Origin: Variovorax sp. PMC12
GTDB taxonomy: Bacteria; Pseudomonadota; Gammaproteobacteria; Burkholderiales; Burkholderiaceae_C
Length of the DNA: 64,000 nt
Direction of reading: 5' to 3'
Assembly: GCF_003019815.1 (NCBI RefSeq)
Contig: NZ_CP027773.1
Location: 5,077,501 to 5,141,500, forward strand
Shown here: piece after piece, positions 16,776 through 23,951 of the stretch
Layout: each line of letters opens with the position of its first letter
Numbering within the stretch: position 1 is the first letter of the stretch
Notes under the pieces: generated by a model
The model's input: the letters and a program-made list of their open reading frames with translations, nothing else
The model's database searches: none
Told to the model about the DNA's origin: nothing
Program-made: the position numbers and the translations under genes

Positions 16776-16997
16776 CTACTTGCCGAGCGGGAGCCCGGTG
16801 GGCTGGATGTAGCCGAGTTTCCAGGCGAGCAGCATGCAGAGGAACAAAAATACCGAGAGCCCGATCCGAAAGGTGAGGGCGCGCGCCATGCCGCCGCTCT
16901 TGGCGCGCCCGTTGCGCCCGTCCTTCAGCATGAAGAACAGGGCAAACGCGAGGCTCGCGAAGATGCCCACGAACACCAGGGCGACGAAATATTTCAT
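16776..16997 (-). CDS. DUF2909 twin-transmembrane protein
   Basis: 73 residues from ATG 16997. There are two hydrophobic helices (about 3-23 and 43-62) joined by a basic loop (KDGRNGRAKSGG). This fits DUF2909/'twin transmembrane' proteins, which sit in oxidase clusters of betaproteobacteria, usually divergent from SURF1. Function unknown; an assembly role is a guess from location. An in-frame ATG three codons earlier (17006) is possible. The long in-frame extension further upstream is antisense to SURF1 and was dropped. Only 36 bases separate it from the SURF1 start. Confidence 0.75.
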   Translation of the reverse strand: MKYFVALVFVGIFASLAFALFFMLKDGRNGRAKSGGMARALTFRIGLSVFLFLCMLLAWKLGYIQPTGLPLGK

Positions 16998-17033
16998 GAC
17001 CCGCATTATCGGCCGCACGCCCCGCTTCCTCCA

Positions 17034-17906
17034 GTGACTCCCCAACCCCTGTATTCCGAAGACCGGCGCCGCCCCGGTCGTTTCTGGCTGGTCACCGTCG
17101 CCGCCGTGCTGACGCTGGCGGCCACCGTTTCGCTGGGCCGCTGGCAGCTCTCGCGCGCCGCGCAGAAAGAGGCGCTCCAGGCCAGCATCGAGGCCCAGAA
17201 GCAGAAGCCGCCGCTCACCCAGGCCGAGTTCCTGGCGCTGCAGCAGCCTTCCGACGAACTGCATCGCCCCGTGCGCCTGCGCGGCCTCTGGCTCACGCCG
17301 CAGACCGTGTACCTCGACAACCGCCAGATGCATGGCGTGCCCGGCTTCTACGTGCTGACGCCGTTCGCGCTCGAGGGCACCGAGCAGACGGTGATGGTCC
17401 AGCGCGGCTGGGTGCAGCGCAACTTCGTCGATCGCACGAAGCTGGGCGCTGTCGACACGCCGGCCGGCATCGTCGAGGTGACGGGCCTGCTCGAGCCGCC
17501 CCCGAGCCACCTGCTGGAGCTGGGCACGCCCGCCCCCGCGCCCGCTGCACCGGCAGCGGCGCCCGCAACGGCAACGGCGCCGGAAGCCCCCGCGCCGGCC
17601 GCGCCCGCCGCGCCGACACCGGCCGTCGAAGGGTATTCGCCCATCCGGCAAAATCTCGACCTGGAGGCCTTCCGCGCCGAGACCAAGATGCCGCTGCGTA
17701 CCGACGTGTCGCTGCAGCAGACCGGGCCGGCCTCCGAGGGCTTGCAGCGAGACTGGCCGGCCCCGGCGCTGGGCCTCGAGAGGCACTACGGTTACGCATT
17801 CCAGTGGTTCGGCCTGTCGGCCCTCGTCGTCATCCTCTATGTCTGGTTCCAATTCATCACACCCTTCCGCCGCGCGAGACGCCGCGCACGCGATGGCCGC
17901 TTCTGA
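17034..17906 (+). CDS. SURF1 family oxidase assembly protein
   Basis: 290 residues from a GTG start at 17034. One membrane helix near the N-terminus (about 16-35, ending in LGRWQLSRA) and one near the C-terminus (YAFQWFGLSALVVILYVWF) bracket a periplasmic domain with VRLRGLW, VYLDNRQMHGVPGFYVLTPF and VMVQRGWVQRN, all SURF1 signatures. SURF1 assists haem a insertion into subunit I. Odd feature: about 35 residues of Pro/Ala-rich low complexity (about 164-200) interrupt the periplasmic domain. The end overlaps the next gene by 14 bases if that starts at 17893. Confidence 0.9.
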   Translation: MTPQPLYSEDRRRPGRFWLVTVAAVLTLAATVSLGRWQLSRAAQKEALQASIEAQKQKPPLTQAEFLALQQPSDELHRPVRLRGLWLTPQTVYLDNRQMHGVPGFYVLTPFALEGTEQTVMVQRGWVQRNFVDRTKLGAVDTPAGIVEVTGLLEPPPSHLLELGTPAPAPAAPAAAPATATAPEAPAPAAPAAPTPAVEGYSPIRQNLDLEAFRAETKMPLRTDVSLQQTGPASEGLQRDWPAPALGLERHYGYAFQWFGLSALVVILYVWFQFITPFRRARRRARDGRF

Positions 17907-18573
17907 CGAGCCGCTGGGCCTGACGGTCCATTCGATGCCGTCGCCGAACCAGGCGCTCGACGGCGCCGAGGGCCGGCGCACGGTCGTCGGGCGCTGGAAG
18001 ATGATCGCGGTGATGCTGATGTGCGCGGCGCCGGTCATCGCCTCGTACTTCACCTACTACGTGATCCGGCCGGAGGGGCGCAGCGTCTACGGCGAGCTGA
18101 TCGACCCGCAGCGCGAGCTGCCGAAGTTCATCGCCACCGATCGCAACGGCGCACCGGTCGACCTGGCCACCCTCAAGGGCCAGTGGCTGCTGGTCGCGGT
18201 GGCCGACGCCGCCTGCGATGCGCTGTGCGAGCAGCAGCTCTACCTGCAGCGGCAACTGCGCGAAAGCCTGGGCCGCGAAAAAGACCGCATGGACCGCGTC
18301 TGGCTCGTGAGCGACGCCGCGCCCGTGCCCGAGCGGCTGAACAACGGCCTGCACGGCGCGACCGTGCTGCGCGTGCCGGCCGACGAACTGGCGAGGTGGC
18401 TGGTGCCCGTGTCGGGCCACACGCTGGCCGAACACCTCTACGTGGTCGACCCGATGGGCCACTGGATGATGCGTTTCCCCGCGCGCATGGACGCCGCTGG
18501 CGCCAGCCGCGCCAAGCGCGACCTCGACCGCCTGCTGCGCGCCTCGGCGTCGTGGGACAAGCCGGACCGCTGA
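17893..18573 (+). CDS. Membrane-anchored SCO/thioredoxin-like protein of the oxidase cluster
   Basis: 226 residues from ATG 17893 (ATG 17839, 18 codons earlier, would overlap SURF1 by 68 bases). A single membrane helix (about 36-56, VMLMCAAPVIASYFTYYVI) precedes a periplasmic domain with LPKFIATDRNG, LATLKGQWLLVAV, then C-DAL-C, and later HLYVVDPMGHWMMRFP. The Cx3C spacing and the downstream His-containing strand follow the SCO copper-chaperone plan, though the surrounding sequence is far from canonical SCO. It probably handles copper or cysteines of CuA during oxidase maturation. Next gene ctaA follows after 33 bases. Confidence 0.65.
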   Translation: MAASDEPLGLTVHSMPSPNQALDGAEGRRTVVGRWKMIAVMLMCAAPVIASYFTYYVIRPEGRSVYGELIDPQRELPKFIATDRNGAPVDLATLKGQWLLVAVADAACDALCEQQLYLQRQLRESLGREKDRMDRVWLVSDAAPVPERLNNGLHGATVLRVPADELARWLVPVSGHTLAEHLYVVDPMGHWMMRFPARMDAAGASRAKRDLDRLLRASASWDKPDR

Positions 18574-18606
18574 CAGGCCGGCAGCAAGACAGGCAAGCAG
18601 CACAGC

Positions 18607-19842
18607 ATGGACACGACGAGCTCGCTCTACGACCTCACGCCGATCGCGTGGCTCATGGCCGCGGGCGTGCTGATCGCGCTCGGCCCGCTGCTCTGGGTCT
18701 GGCGGCGCAACGCGGGCGCAGGCCCGGCGCGCCGGCTGCATGCGCTGACCGTTCTCACGCTGTTCCTGACTTTCGACCTGACCCTGTTCGGCGCCTTCAC
18801 CCGTCTCACCGATTCGGGCCTGGGCTGCCCCGACTGGCCCGGCTGCTACGGCAACGCCAGTCCGCACGGTGCGCGCCACGAGATCGCGATGGCGCAGAGT
18901 GCGCAGCCGACCGGTCCGGTCACGCATGGCAAGGCCTGGGTCGAGATGGTTCACCGCTACCTGGCAACGGGCGTCGGCGTGCTGATCCTCACGCTCGCAG
19001 GCGCGACCTGGATCGTGCGCCGCCGCCAGCGCCGCGCGCCACAGCCGTCGTCATCTTCCGAGGACGGCGATCACCACGCCACGCTCAGCGCCTGGTGGCC
19101 GGCCTTCACCCTGGTGTGGGTCTGCCTGCAGGGCGCCTTCGGCGCGCTCACCGTCACCTGGAAGCTGTTCCCCGCGATCGTCACGCTGCATCTGCTGGGC
19201 GCCGTGGTGCTGCTTGCGCTGCTCTGCATCCAGGCCGTGCATTACCGGCAGGCGGCCGCGCGCCGGCTGCCGACGCCGGTGTCGCCGGCGCTGCGCAACG
19301 GGCTCATCGCGACCACCGTGCTGCTGGTGCTGCAGATCGCGCTCGGCGGCTGGGTCAGCACCAACTATGCGGTGCTCGCATGCACGCAGTTCCCGACCTG
19401 CCAGGACAGCTGGTGGCCGCCGATGAATTTCGCGCAGGGCTTCGAGATCTGGCGTCACCTCGGCGTGACCGGCGAAGGCCAGCCGCTCGACTTCTCGGCG
19501 CTCACCGCCATCCACTATGCGCACCGGCTGATGGCGTACGCCGTGTTCGCCGCGCTCGGCGTGCTGGCATGGCGCCTGCGCCGCATCGACACGCTGAAAC
19601 CGCAAGCGCGCTGGCTGGCGGGTCTTGCGCTGCTGCAACTGGCCACGGGCCTGGGCAACGTGCTGCTCGGCTGGCCGCTGGCGGCGGCCGTGCTGCACAC
19701 CGGGGGTGCCGCGGCGCTGGCCGTGGTGCTGACGTGGGCCCTGTGCGAGAGCCGGCGCGCCGTGCCCGAGGCACGCGTGGCGCGCGCCAGTGACAATGCA
19801 ACCGGTCGCGACAACAACAACCAGAGGAAGGCCGCCGCGTGA
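18607..19842 (+). CDS. ctaA: Haem A synthase (CtaA/COX15)
   Basis: 411 residues with eight predicted membrane helices. Motifs: GAFTRLTDSGLGCPDWPGC (the quinol/haem loop with the conserved Cys pair), EMVHRYLATGVG, VTLHLLGAVVLL and AIHYAHRLMAY, which carry the haem-ligand histidines. The enzyme oxidises the methyl group of haem O to a formyl, making haem A. A variable basic loop (RRRQRRAPQPSSSSEDGDHH) follows helix 3. The stop overlaps the GTG of ctaB by four bases. Confidence 0.95.
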   Translation: MDTTSSLYDLTPIAWLMAAGVLIALGPLLWVWRRNAGAGPARRLHALTVLTLFLTFDLTLFGAFTRLTDSGLGCPDWPGCYGNASPHGARHEIAMAQSAQPTGPVTHGKAWVEMVHRYLATGVGVLILTLAGATWIVRRRQRRAPQPSSSSEDGDHHATLSAWWPAFTLVWVCLQGAFGALTVTWKLFPAIVTLHLLGAVVLLALLCIQAVHYRQAAARRLPTPVSPALRNGLIATTVLLVLQIALGGWVSTNYAVLACTQFPTCQDSWWPPMNFAQGFEIWRHLGVTGEGQPLDFSALTAIHYAHRLMAYAVFAALGVLAWRLRRIDTLKPQARWLAGLALLQLATGLGNVLLGWPLAAAVLHTGGAAALAVVLTWALCESRRAVPEARVARASDNATGRDNNNQRKAAA

Positions 19843-20744
19843 GTACCCCGATTTCCGTTCAGCAGAGCAGCACCGCCAACGTGCTGCGCCAGTTCTACGC
19901 GCTGACCAAGCCGCGCGTGGTTCAGCTGATCGTGTTCTGCGCCCTCATCGGCATGGTGCTGGCCGTGCCCGGCATGCCGTCGTGGGCCGACGTGCAGCGC
20001 GCCGCGCTGGCCTGCATCGGCATCTGGCTGGTGGCGGGGGCGGCGGCGGCTTTCAACTGCCTGGTCGAGAAGGGCATCGACGCCAAGATGAAGCGCACCG
20101 CGTGGCGCCCCACCGCGCGCGGCCAGCTCAGCGACCTGCAGGCGCTGGTCTTCTCGGCGGTGCTGTGCGCCGTGGGTTCGGCGCTGCTGTGGTTCACGGT
20201 CAATCCGCTGACCATGTGGCTGACCTTTGCCACCTTCGTCGGCTATGCGGTGATCTACACCGTGATCCTCAAGCCGCTGACGCCGCAGAACATCGTGATC
20301 GGCGGAGCATCGGGCGCCATGCCGCCGGTGCTGGGCTGGGCCGCGATGACGGGCGACGTGGGCCCGGAGGCGCTGATTCTTTTCCTCATCATCTTCCTGT
20401 GGACGCCGCCGCACTTCTGGGCGCTGGCGCTCTACCGCGTCGAGGACTACCGCAAGGCGGGCCTGCCGATGCTGCCCGTCACGCACGGCAACGAGTTCAC
20501 GCGGCTGCAGGTGCTGCTGTATACCTTCATCCTGTTCGCGGCCTGCCTGATGCCCTTCATCTACGGCATGAGCGGCTGGCTGTACCTGGCGGTGGCCGTG
20601 GCGGTGAGCATCGGCTTCACCGGCTATGCGTTCGCGCTGTGGCGCAACTACTCCGACACCCTGGCGCGAAAGACCTTCCGCTTCTCGCTGATCCACCTGA
20701 GCGTGCTGTTCCTGGCGCTGCTCGTCGATCACTACATCCACTGA
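19839..20744 (+). CDS. ctaB: Protohaem IX farnesyltransferase (haem O synthase)
   Basis: 301 residues from GTG 19839, overlapping the ctaA stop. It is a UbiA-type prenyltransferase with about nine membrane helices. The polyprenyl-diphosphate-binding region reads AAFNCLVEKGIDAKMKRT, followed by VIGGASGAMPPVLGW and the second Asp-rich stretch YRVEDYRKAGLPMLPV. It attaches farnesyl to haem B to give haem O, the substrate of CtaA. Translational coupling of the two haem-modifying enzymes is likely. Confidence 0.96.
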   Translation: MSTPISVQQSSTANVLRQFYALTKPRVVQLIVFCALIGMVLAVPGMPSWADVQRAALACIGIWLVAGAAAAFNCLVEKGIDAKMKRTAWRPTARGQLSDLQALVFSAVLCAVGSALLWFTVNPLTMWLTFATFVGYAVIYTVILKPLTPQNIVIGGASGAMPPVLGWAAMTGDVGPEALILFLIIFLWTPPHFWALALYRVEDYRKAGLPMLPVTHGNEFTRLQVLLYTFILFAACLMPFIYGMSGWLYLAVAVAVSIGFTGYAFALWRNYSDTLARKTFRFSLIHLSVLFLALLVDHYIH

Positions 20745-20757
20745 ACACGTCTTTTCC

Positions 20758-21375
20758 ATGAACAAGCGGAACGCTCTCAGATTGATCGCCGGAAGCGCCG
20801 GCTGGGTGGGCGTTGCCGCGACCCTGGGCCTGGGGCTTTCCGCCTGCAGCGAACAGAAGCAGAGCTTCAATGCGGTGGACATCACCGGCGCCGACTACGC
20901 GAAAGACTTCTCGCTGAAAGATGCCGACGGCAAGGTCCGCACCATGGCCGACTTCAAGGGCAAGGTGGTCGTGATGTTCTTCGGCTACGCGCAGTGCCCC
21001 GACGTCTGCCCGACCACCATGACCGAGATGGCGCAGGTCAAGCAGCAGCTCGGCAAGGACGGCGACAAGCTGCAGGTGCTGTTCGTCACCGTCGATCCGG
21101 CGCGCGACACGGCCGAGGTGCTCAAGGCCTACATGGGCGCGTTCGACCCGAGCTTCGTGGCGCTGATCCCGACCGCCGACGAACTGGCCGCGCTCGCGAA
21201 GGACTACAAGGTCTACTACAAGAAGGTCGAGGGCAAGACGCCGACCAGCTATTCGATGGACCACTCGGCCGCCAGCTACGTGTACGACACCCAGGGCCGC
21301 CTGCGGCTCTACGCACGCTATGGCGCGGGCGTGCCGGCCATGGTGTCGGACCTGAAGACCCTGCTCGCTTCCTGA
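20758..21375 (+). CDS. SCO family copper chaperone lipoprotein
   Basis: 205 residues. The N-terminus carries a lipobox (LGLGLSAC), so it is probably anchored in the outer leaflet of the inner membrane. The thioredoxin-like SCO domain has the copper-binding CPDVCPTT (Cx3C) and the partner His in SYSMDHSAASYVYD. SCO proteins load or reduce the CuA site of coxB. It lies 13 bases after ctaB and is the canonical SCO of this cluster, in contrast to the divergent SCO-like gene at 17893. Confidence 0.92.
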   Translation: MNKRNALRLIAGSAGWVGVAATLGLGLSACSEQKQSFNAVDITGADYAKDFSLKDADGKVRTMADFKGKVVVMFFGYAQCPDVCPTTMTEMAQVKQQLGKDGDKLQVLFVTVDPARDTAEVLKAYMGAFDPSFVALIPTADELAALAKDYKVYYKKVEGKTPTSYSMDHSAASYVYDTQGRLRLYARYGAGVPAMVSDLKTLLAS

Positions 21376-21388
21376 GCGGGGCCGGCGA

Positions 21389-22213
21389 ATGGATGCCATG
21401 GGCTCGGTCGAGCACTTGAAGGCGCGCAAGGGCGCCTTCCGGATCGCGCTGATTCCGCCGGAGGTGCTGAGCGCGCTCAACGACGGGCTGCTCGAGACCG
21501 TCAACCTCAACGAATTCATGGCGCTGGAGTTGCCGCAACTGGCACGCAGCGTGGCAGGGCACATCGGGCTCGACGGGCAGAGCGAGCGGCTGGCCGATAC
21601 GCTCGCGATGCTGGCGGCGTTCAAGCCGATGCAGCGGCACGGGCACATCGCCCGCGCGCTCTACGACCTCGCGGCGCTGCACGCCGAGCGCGACGTCGTC
21701 GCCCACCGGCTGGCCACGCACGCGAGCGACGTGGCACGCTGCTGGGCCGCGCAGTGGGTCACGCTCTCGGGCCTGCCGCTGCCGCAGCAACTGGAGGCCG
21801 TGCGCCGCTTTGCCGCCGATCCGCACTTCGGCGTGCGCGAGATCGCATGGATGGCGGTGCGCGACGCGGTCATCGCCTCGCTCGACGAAGCACTCGCGCT
21901 GCTGCAGCCCTGGGTGTTCGATGCCGACCCCAACATCCGCCGTTTTGCCAGCGAACTCACGCGGCCGCGCGGCGTGTGGTGCGCGCAGATCGAGGCGCTC
22001 AAGACCGAGCCCTGGCTCGCGCTGCCGCTGCTGGAGCCGCTGCGCGCCGATCCGAGCCGCTACGTGCAGAACTCGGTGGCCAACTGGCTCAACGATGCGA
22101 GCAAGAGCCAGGGCGAGTGGGTCGACCGGCTCTGCGCGCGGTGGCTGGCCGAATCGGACACGCCCGAGACCCGCTACATCGCCAAACGGGCGATGCGTAC
22201 GCTCTCCAAATGA
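21389..22213 (+). CDS. HEAT-repeat protein of the AlkC/AlkD DNA alkylation-repair family
   Basis: 274 residues, almost wholly alpha-helical. It contains HEAT-like helical pairs and the segment NIRRFASELTRPRGVW (about 188-203), typical of AlkC/AlkD-type 3-methyladenine glycosylases, which grip DNA with HEAT repeats and excise alkylated purines. I cannot verify the catalytic Asp/Trp residues by alignment. Starts are possible at ATG 21389 or 21398. The gene lies 13 bases after the SCO gene, so it may be co-transcribed with the haem/SCO genes, an odd partner for DNA repair. Its stop codon lies inside the terminator stem. Confidence 0.65.
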   Translation: MDAMGSVEHLKARKGAFRIALIPPEVLSALNDGLLETVNLNEFMALELPQLARSVAGHIGLDGQSERLADTLAMLAAFKPMQRHGHIARALYDLAALHAERDVVAHRLATHASDVARCWAAQWVTLSGLPLPQQLEAVRRFAADPHFGVREIAWMAVRDAVIASLDEALALLQPWVFDADPNIRRFASELTRPRGVWCAQIEALKTEPWLALPLLEPLRADPSRYVQNSVANWLNDASKSQGEWVDRLCARWLAESDTPETRYIAKRAMRTLSK

Positions 22214-22242
22214 AAAAAGCCCGGGTGACCGGGCTTTTTTCA
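22211..22242. terminator. Bidirectional terminator between the AlkC-like gene and rpoH
   Basis: TGAAAAAAGCCCGG-GTGA-CCGGGCTTTTTTCA: a perfect 14-bp stem with runs of six A and six T on either side, between convergent genes. The first three bases are the stop codon of the upstream gene. Confidence 0.92.
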
Positions 22243-22261
22243 TTCTGGGAAGAGAGGAGGC

Positions 22262-23203
22262 TTACGCGTAGTCCGCGAGGGCCTTCTTCATCTTCTTCAT
22301 GGCAGCGACTTCGATCTGGCGAATGCGCTCGGCGCTCACGCCATACACGTCCGCCAGGTCGTGCAGCGTCATGCCGCCCGAGCCGTCGTCGTTCACCTTG
22401 AGCCAGCGCTCCTCGACGATGCGGCGGCTGCGGTCGTCCAGCGCTTCGAGCGCCGTGGCGATGCCGTCGCTCGACAGGCGGTCGCGCTGCTGCGATTCGA
22501 GCAGGGCGGTCGGCTCCTGGGTGGCGTCGGCCAGGTAGGCGATGGGCCCGAAGGCTTCTTCGCCGTCGTCCGACGGGCCCGGGTCGAGCATGACGTCGCC
22601 GCCCGACAGGCGGGTTTCCATCTCGAGCACTTCTTCGGGCTTGACGTTGAGCCGGGTCGCCATCTGCGACACCTCGTCGGGGCTCAGCGTGTCGCGGTGC
22701 GTGCCGTTGTCGGCCGCGGCCGAGTCGGCCTTGAAGCCTTGCTTCATCGAGCGCAGGTTGAAGAACAGCTTGCGCTGAGCCTTGGTCGTCGCGACCTTGA
22801 CCATGCGCCAGTTCTTCAGGATGTACTCGTGGATTTCGGCCTTGATCCAGTGCATGGCGTAGCTCACGAGCCGCACGCCCTGGTCGGGGTCGAAACGCTT
22901 CACGGCCTTCATCAGGCCGACGTTGCCTTCCTGGATCAGGTCGCCGTGCGGCAGCCCGTAGCCCAGGTATTGGCGGGAGATGGAGACCACGAGGCGCAAG
23001 TGCGACAGCACGAGCGCGCCGGCGGATTCGAGGTCATTGTGGTCGCGCAATTTACGAGCGAAGCCCTGCTCTTCTTCGAGCGTGAGCAGCGGCAGGCGGT
23101 TGGCGGCCGAAATGTAAGCATCCAGGTTGCCCAGCGGGGGAACCATCGACCAGGGGTTGGCGACGGCCAGCTGGTTGGCAGAGACTCCGGACAGGGTTGT
23201 CAT
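22262..23203 (-). CDS. rpoH: RNA polymerase heat-shock sigma factor RpoH (sigma-32)
   Basis: 313 residues. Region 2 carries HLRLVVSISRQYLGYGLPHGDLIQEGNVGLMKAVKRFDP-type sequence, here seen as YLGYGLPHGDLIQEGN; region 4 has the HTH with VSAERIRQIE; and the RpoH box Q(R)KLFFNLR is present (AQRKLFFNLRS). This identifies sigma-32, which directs chaperone and protease genes during heat shock. I start at ATG 23203, since AAAGGAG lies 9 bases upstream. The in-frame ATG at 23230 has no ribosome-binding site and touches the CIRCE element. The frame is convergent with the AlkC-like gene. Confidence 0.95.
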   Translation of the reverse strand: MTTLSGVSANQLAVANPWSMVPPLGNLDAYISAANRLPLLTLEEEQGFARKLRDHNDLESAGALVLSHLRLVVSISRQYLGYGLPHGDLIQEGNVGLMKAVKRFDPDQGVRLVSYAMHWIKAEIHEYILKNWRMVKVATTKAQRKLFFNLRSMKQGFKADSAAADNGTHRDTLSPDEVSQMATRLNVKPEEVLEMETRLSGGDVMLDPGPSDDGEEAFGPIAYLADATQEPTALLESQQRDRLSSDGIATALEALDDRSRRIVEERWLKVNDDGSGGMTLHDLADVYGVSAERIRQIEVAAMKKMKKALADYA

Positions 23204-23231
23204 CAGGGGAAACTCCTTTGTGTTGGCCATA

Positions 23232-23258
23232 TTAGCACTCGGTTAGAGGGAGTGCTAA
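23232..23258. promoter_or_regulatory. CIRCE operator (HrcA-binding site) upstream of rpoH
   Basis: TTAGCACTC-N9-GAGTGCTAA, a perfect match to the CIRCE consensus including the 9-base spacer. Its near edge is 28 bases upstream of the chosen rpoH start. On the minus strand a -10-like TAATAT directly follows and a TTAGCA -35-like hexamer lies 18 bases before it, so HrcA binding would block the promoter. The hrcA gene is not in this window. Confidence 0.92.
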
Positions 23259-23301
23259 ACCAAGGGTTCCCTTGAGTTTCTATCGCGCCGATAGCCCCAG
23301 G

Positions 23302-23766
23302 CTACCAGCGTATGCCTAGCTTGAGAAAGAGCTTCGACAGAACGAACAGCGGGCCGACCCAGAGGTATTGGATGTCTTCGAAGAACGAAGGTTTCTTGCC
23401 TTCCAGCTTGTGGCCCACGAACTGAAAGATCCAGGCCACTACAAAGATAGCGGCCGAAAGCGGCAATACAAGGCCGCCCATCGCATGGACCAGCGCCAGG
23501 GCAATGGCGGTGAGCAGGGCCATGGCCAGCAGGAAGGCGGGCGCCCGCAGCAGGGCGTAGTACACGAGGCTGGCCGCCACGAACACGTACGCCACCCATG
23601 GGTGGATGGCGAACAGCAGCCCGACGATGCTCAGCATGATGGCCGGGATGGCCACGAAATGGATCAGTTCGTTGGTCGGGTTCCGGTGGCTCTCCTCGTA
23701 GTGGGCGAGCAGCCGGTCGACCTTGCGATCGCTCGATTCGAGCGGGGCGGCGGCGGTGTGCGTCAT
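23302..23766 (-). CDS. Mpo1-like (DUF962) membrane protein
   Basis: 154 residues from ATG 23766, with GGAG about 9 bases upstream. It has about four membrane helices. The pattern HYEESHRNPTNELIHFVAIP near the start and FQFVGHKLEGKKPSFFEDIQYLWVGPLF near the end (His residues in both) is that of Mpo1/DUF962 proteins. The yeast Mpo1 is an Fe-dependent dioxygenase that alpha-oxidises 2-hydroxy fatty acids; the bacterial members are mostly uncharacterised. It lies upstream of rpoH in the same direction, but the CIRCE/promoter in between suggests separate control. Confidence 0.8.
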   Translation of the reverse strand: MTHTAAAPLESSDRKVDRLLAHYEESHRNPTNELIHFVAIPAIMLSIVGLLFAIHPWVAYVFVAASLVYYALLRAPAFLLAMALLTAIALALVHAMGGLVLPLSAAIFVVAWIFQFVGHKLEGKKPSFFEDIQYLWVGPLFVLSKLFLKLGIRW

Positions 23767-23857
23767 GGCGTGTCTCCGTGGGCGCCGTTCGATGCGGCGG
23801 AGCTTCGATGGTGCACACGGAAAAGCCCGATGGCAAGAGCGCTTCCGATGCGTATTT

Positions 23858-23874
23858 GCTATCAAAAAAGTAGC
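23858..23874. repeat. Possible member of a Comamonadaceae intergenic repeat (GCTATCAAAAAAGTAGC)
   Basis: GCTATC-AAAAAA-GTAGC with inverted ends (GCTA/TAGC), followed by TTGAAAGC. From memory, the form GCTATCAAAATTGTAGCTGCTTG recurs in intergenic DNA of Acidovorax, Variovorax and relatives. This would be a degenerate copy. Only one copy is obvious in the window, so assignment is tentative. Confidence 0.35.
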
Positions 23875-23901
23875 TTGAAAGCATTACAGGTGCGCGCACA
23901 G

Positions 23902-23917
23902 AATGACTTTGGGCACT
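23902..23917 (+). promoter_or_regulatory. Shared 16-base motif, copy upstream of the response regulator
   Basis: AATGACTTTGGGCACT, 34 bases before the GTG of the response regulator. A 15/16 identical copy occurs at 26556-26571, upstream of the repeat lipoprotein. A -10-like TAAGAT lies at 23939-23944, about 22 bases downstream. It could be an activator site for the flanking two-component system. Inference only. Confidence 0.4.
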
Positions 23918-23951
23918 TTCATCGCGCCGTCGCGCCGCTAAGATCAAGCGC

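Noticed and set aside
23204..23230. rpoH start at ATG 23230
   Set aside because: It has no ribosome-binding site and sits against the CIRCE element and a -10-like box. ATG 23203 has AAAGGAG at normal distance.
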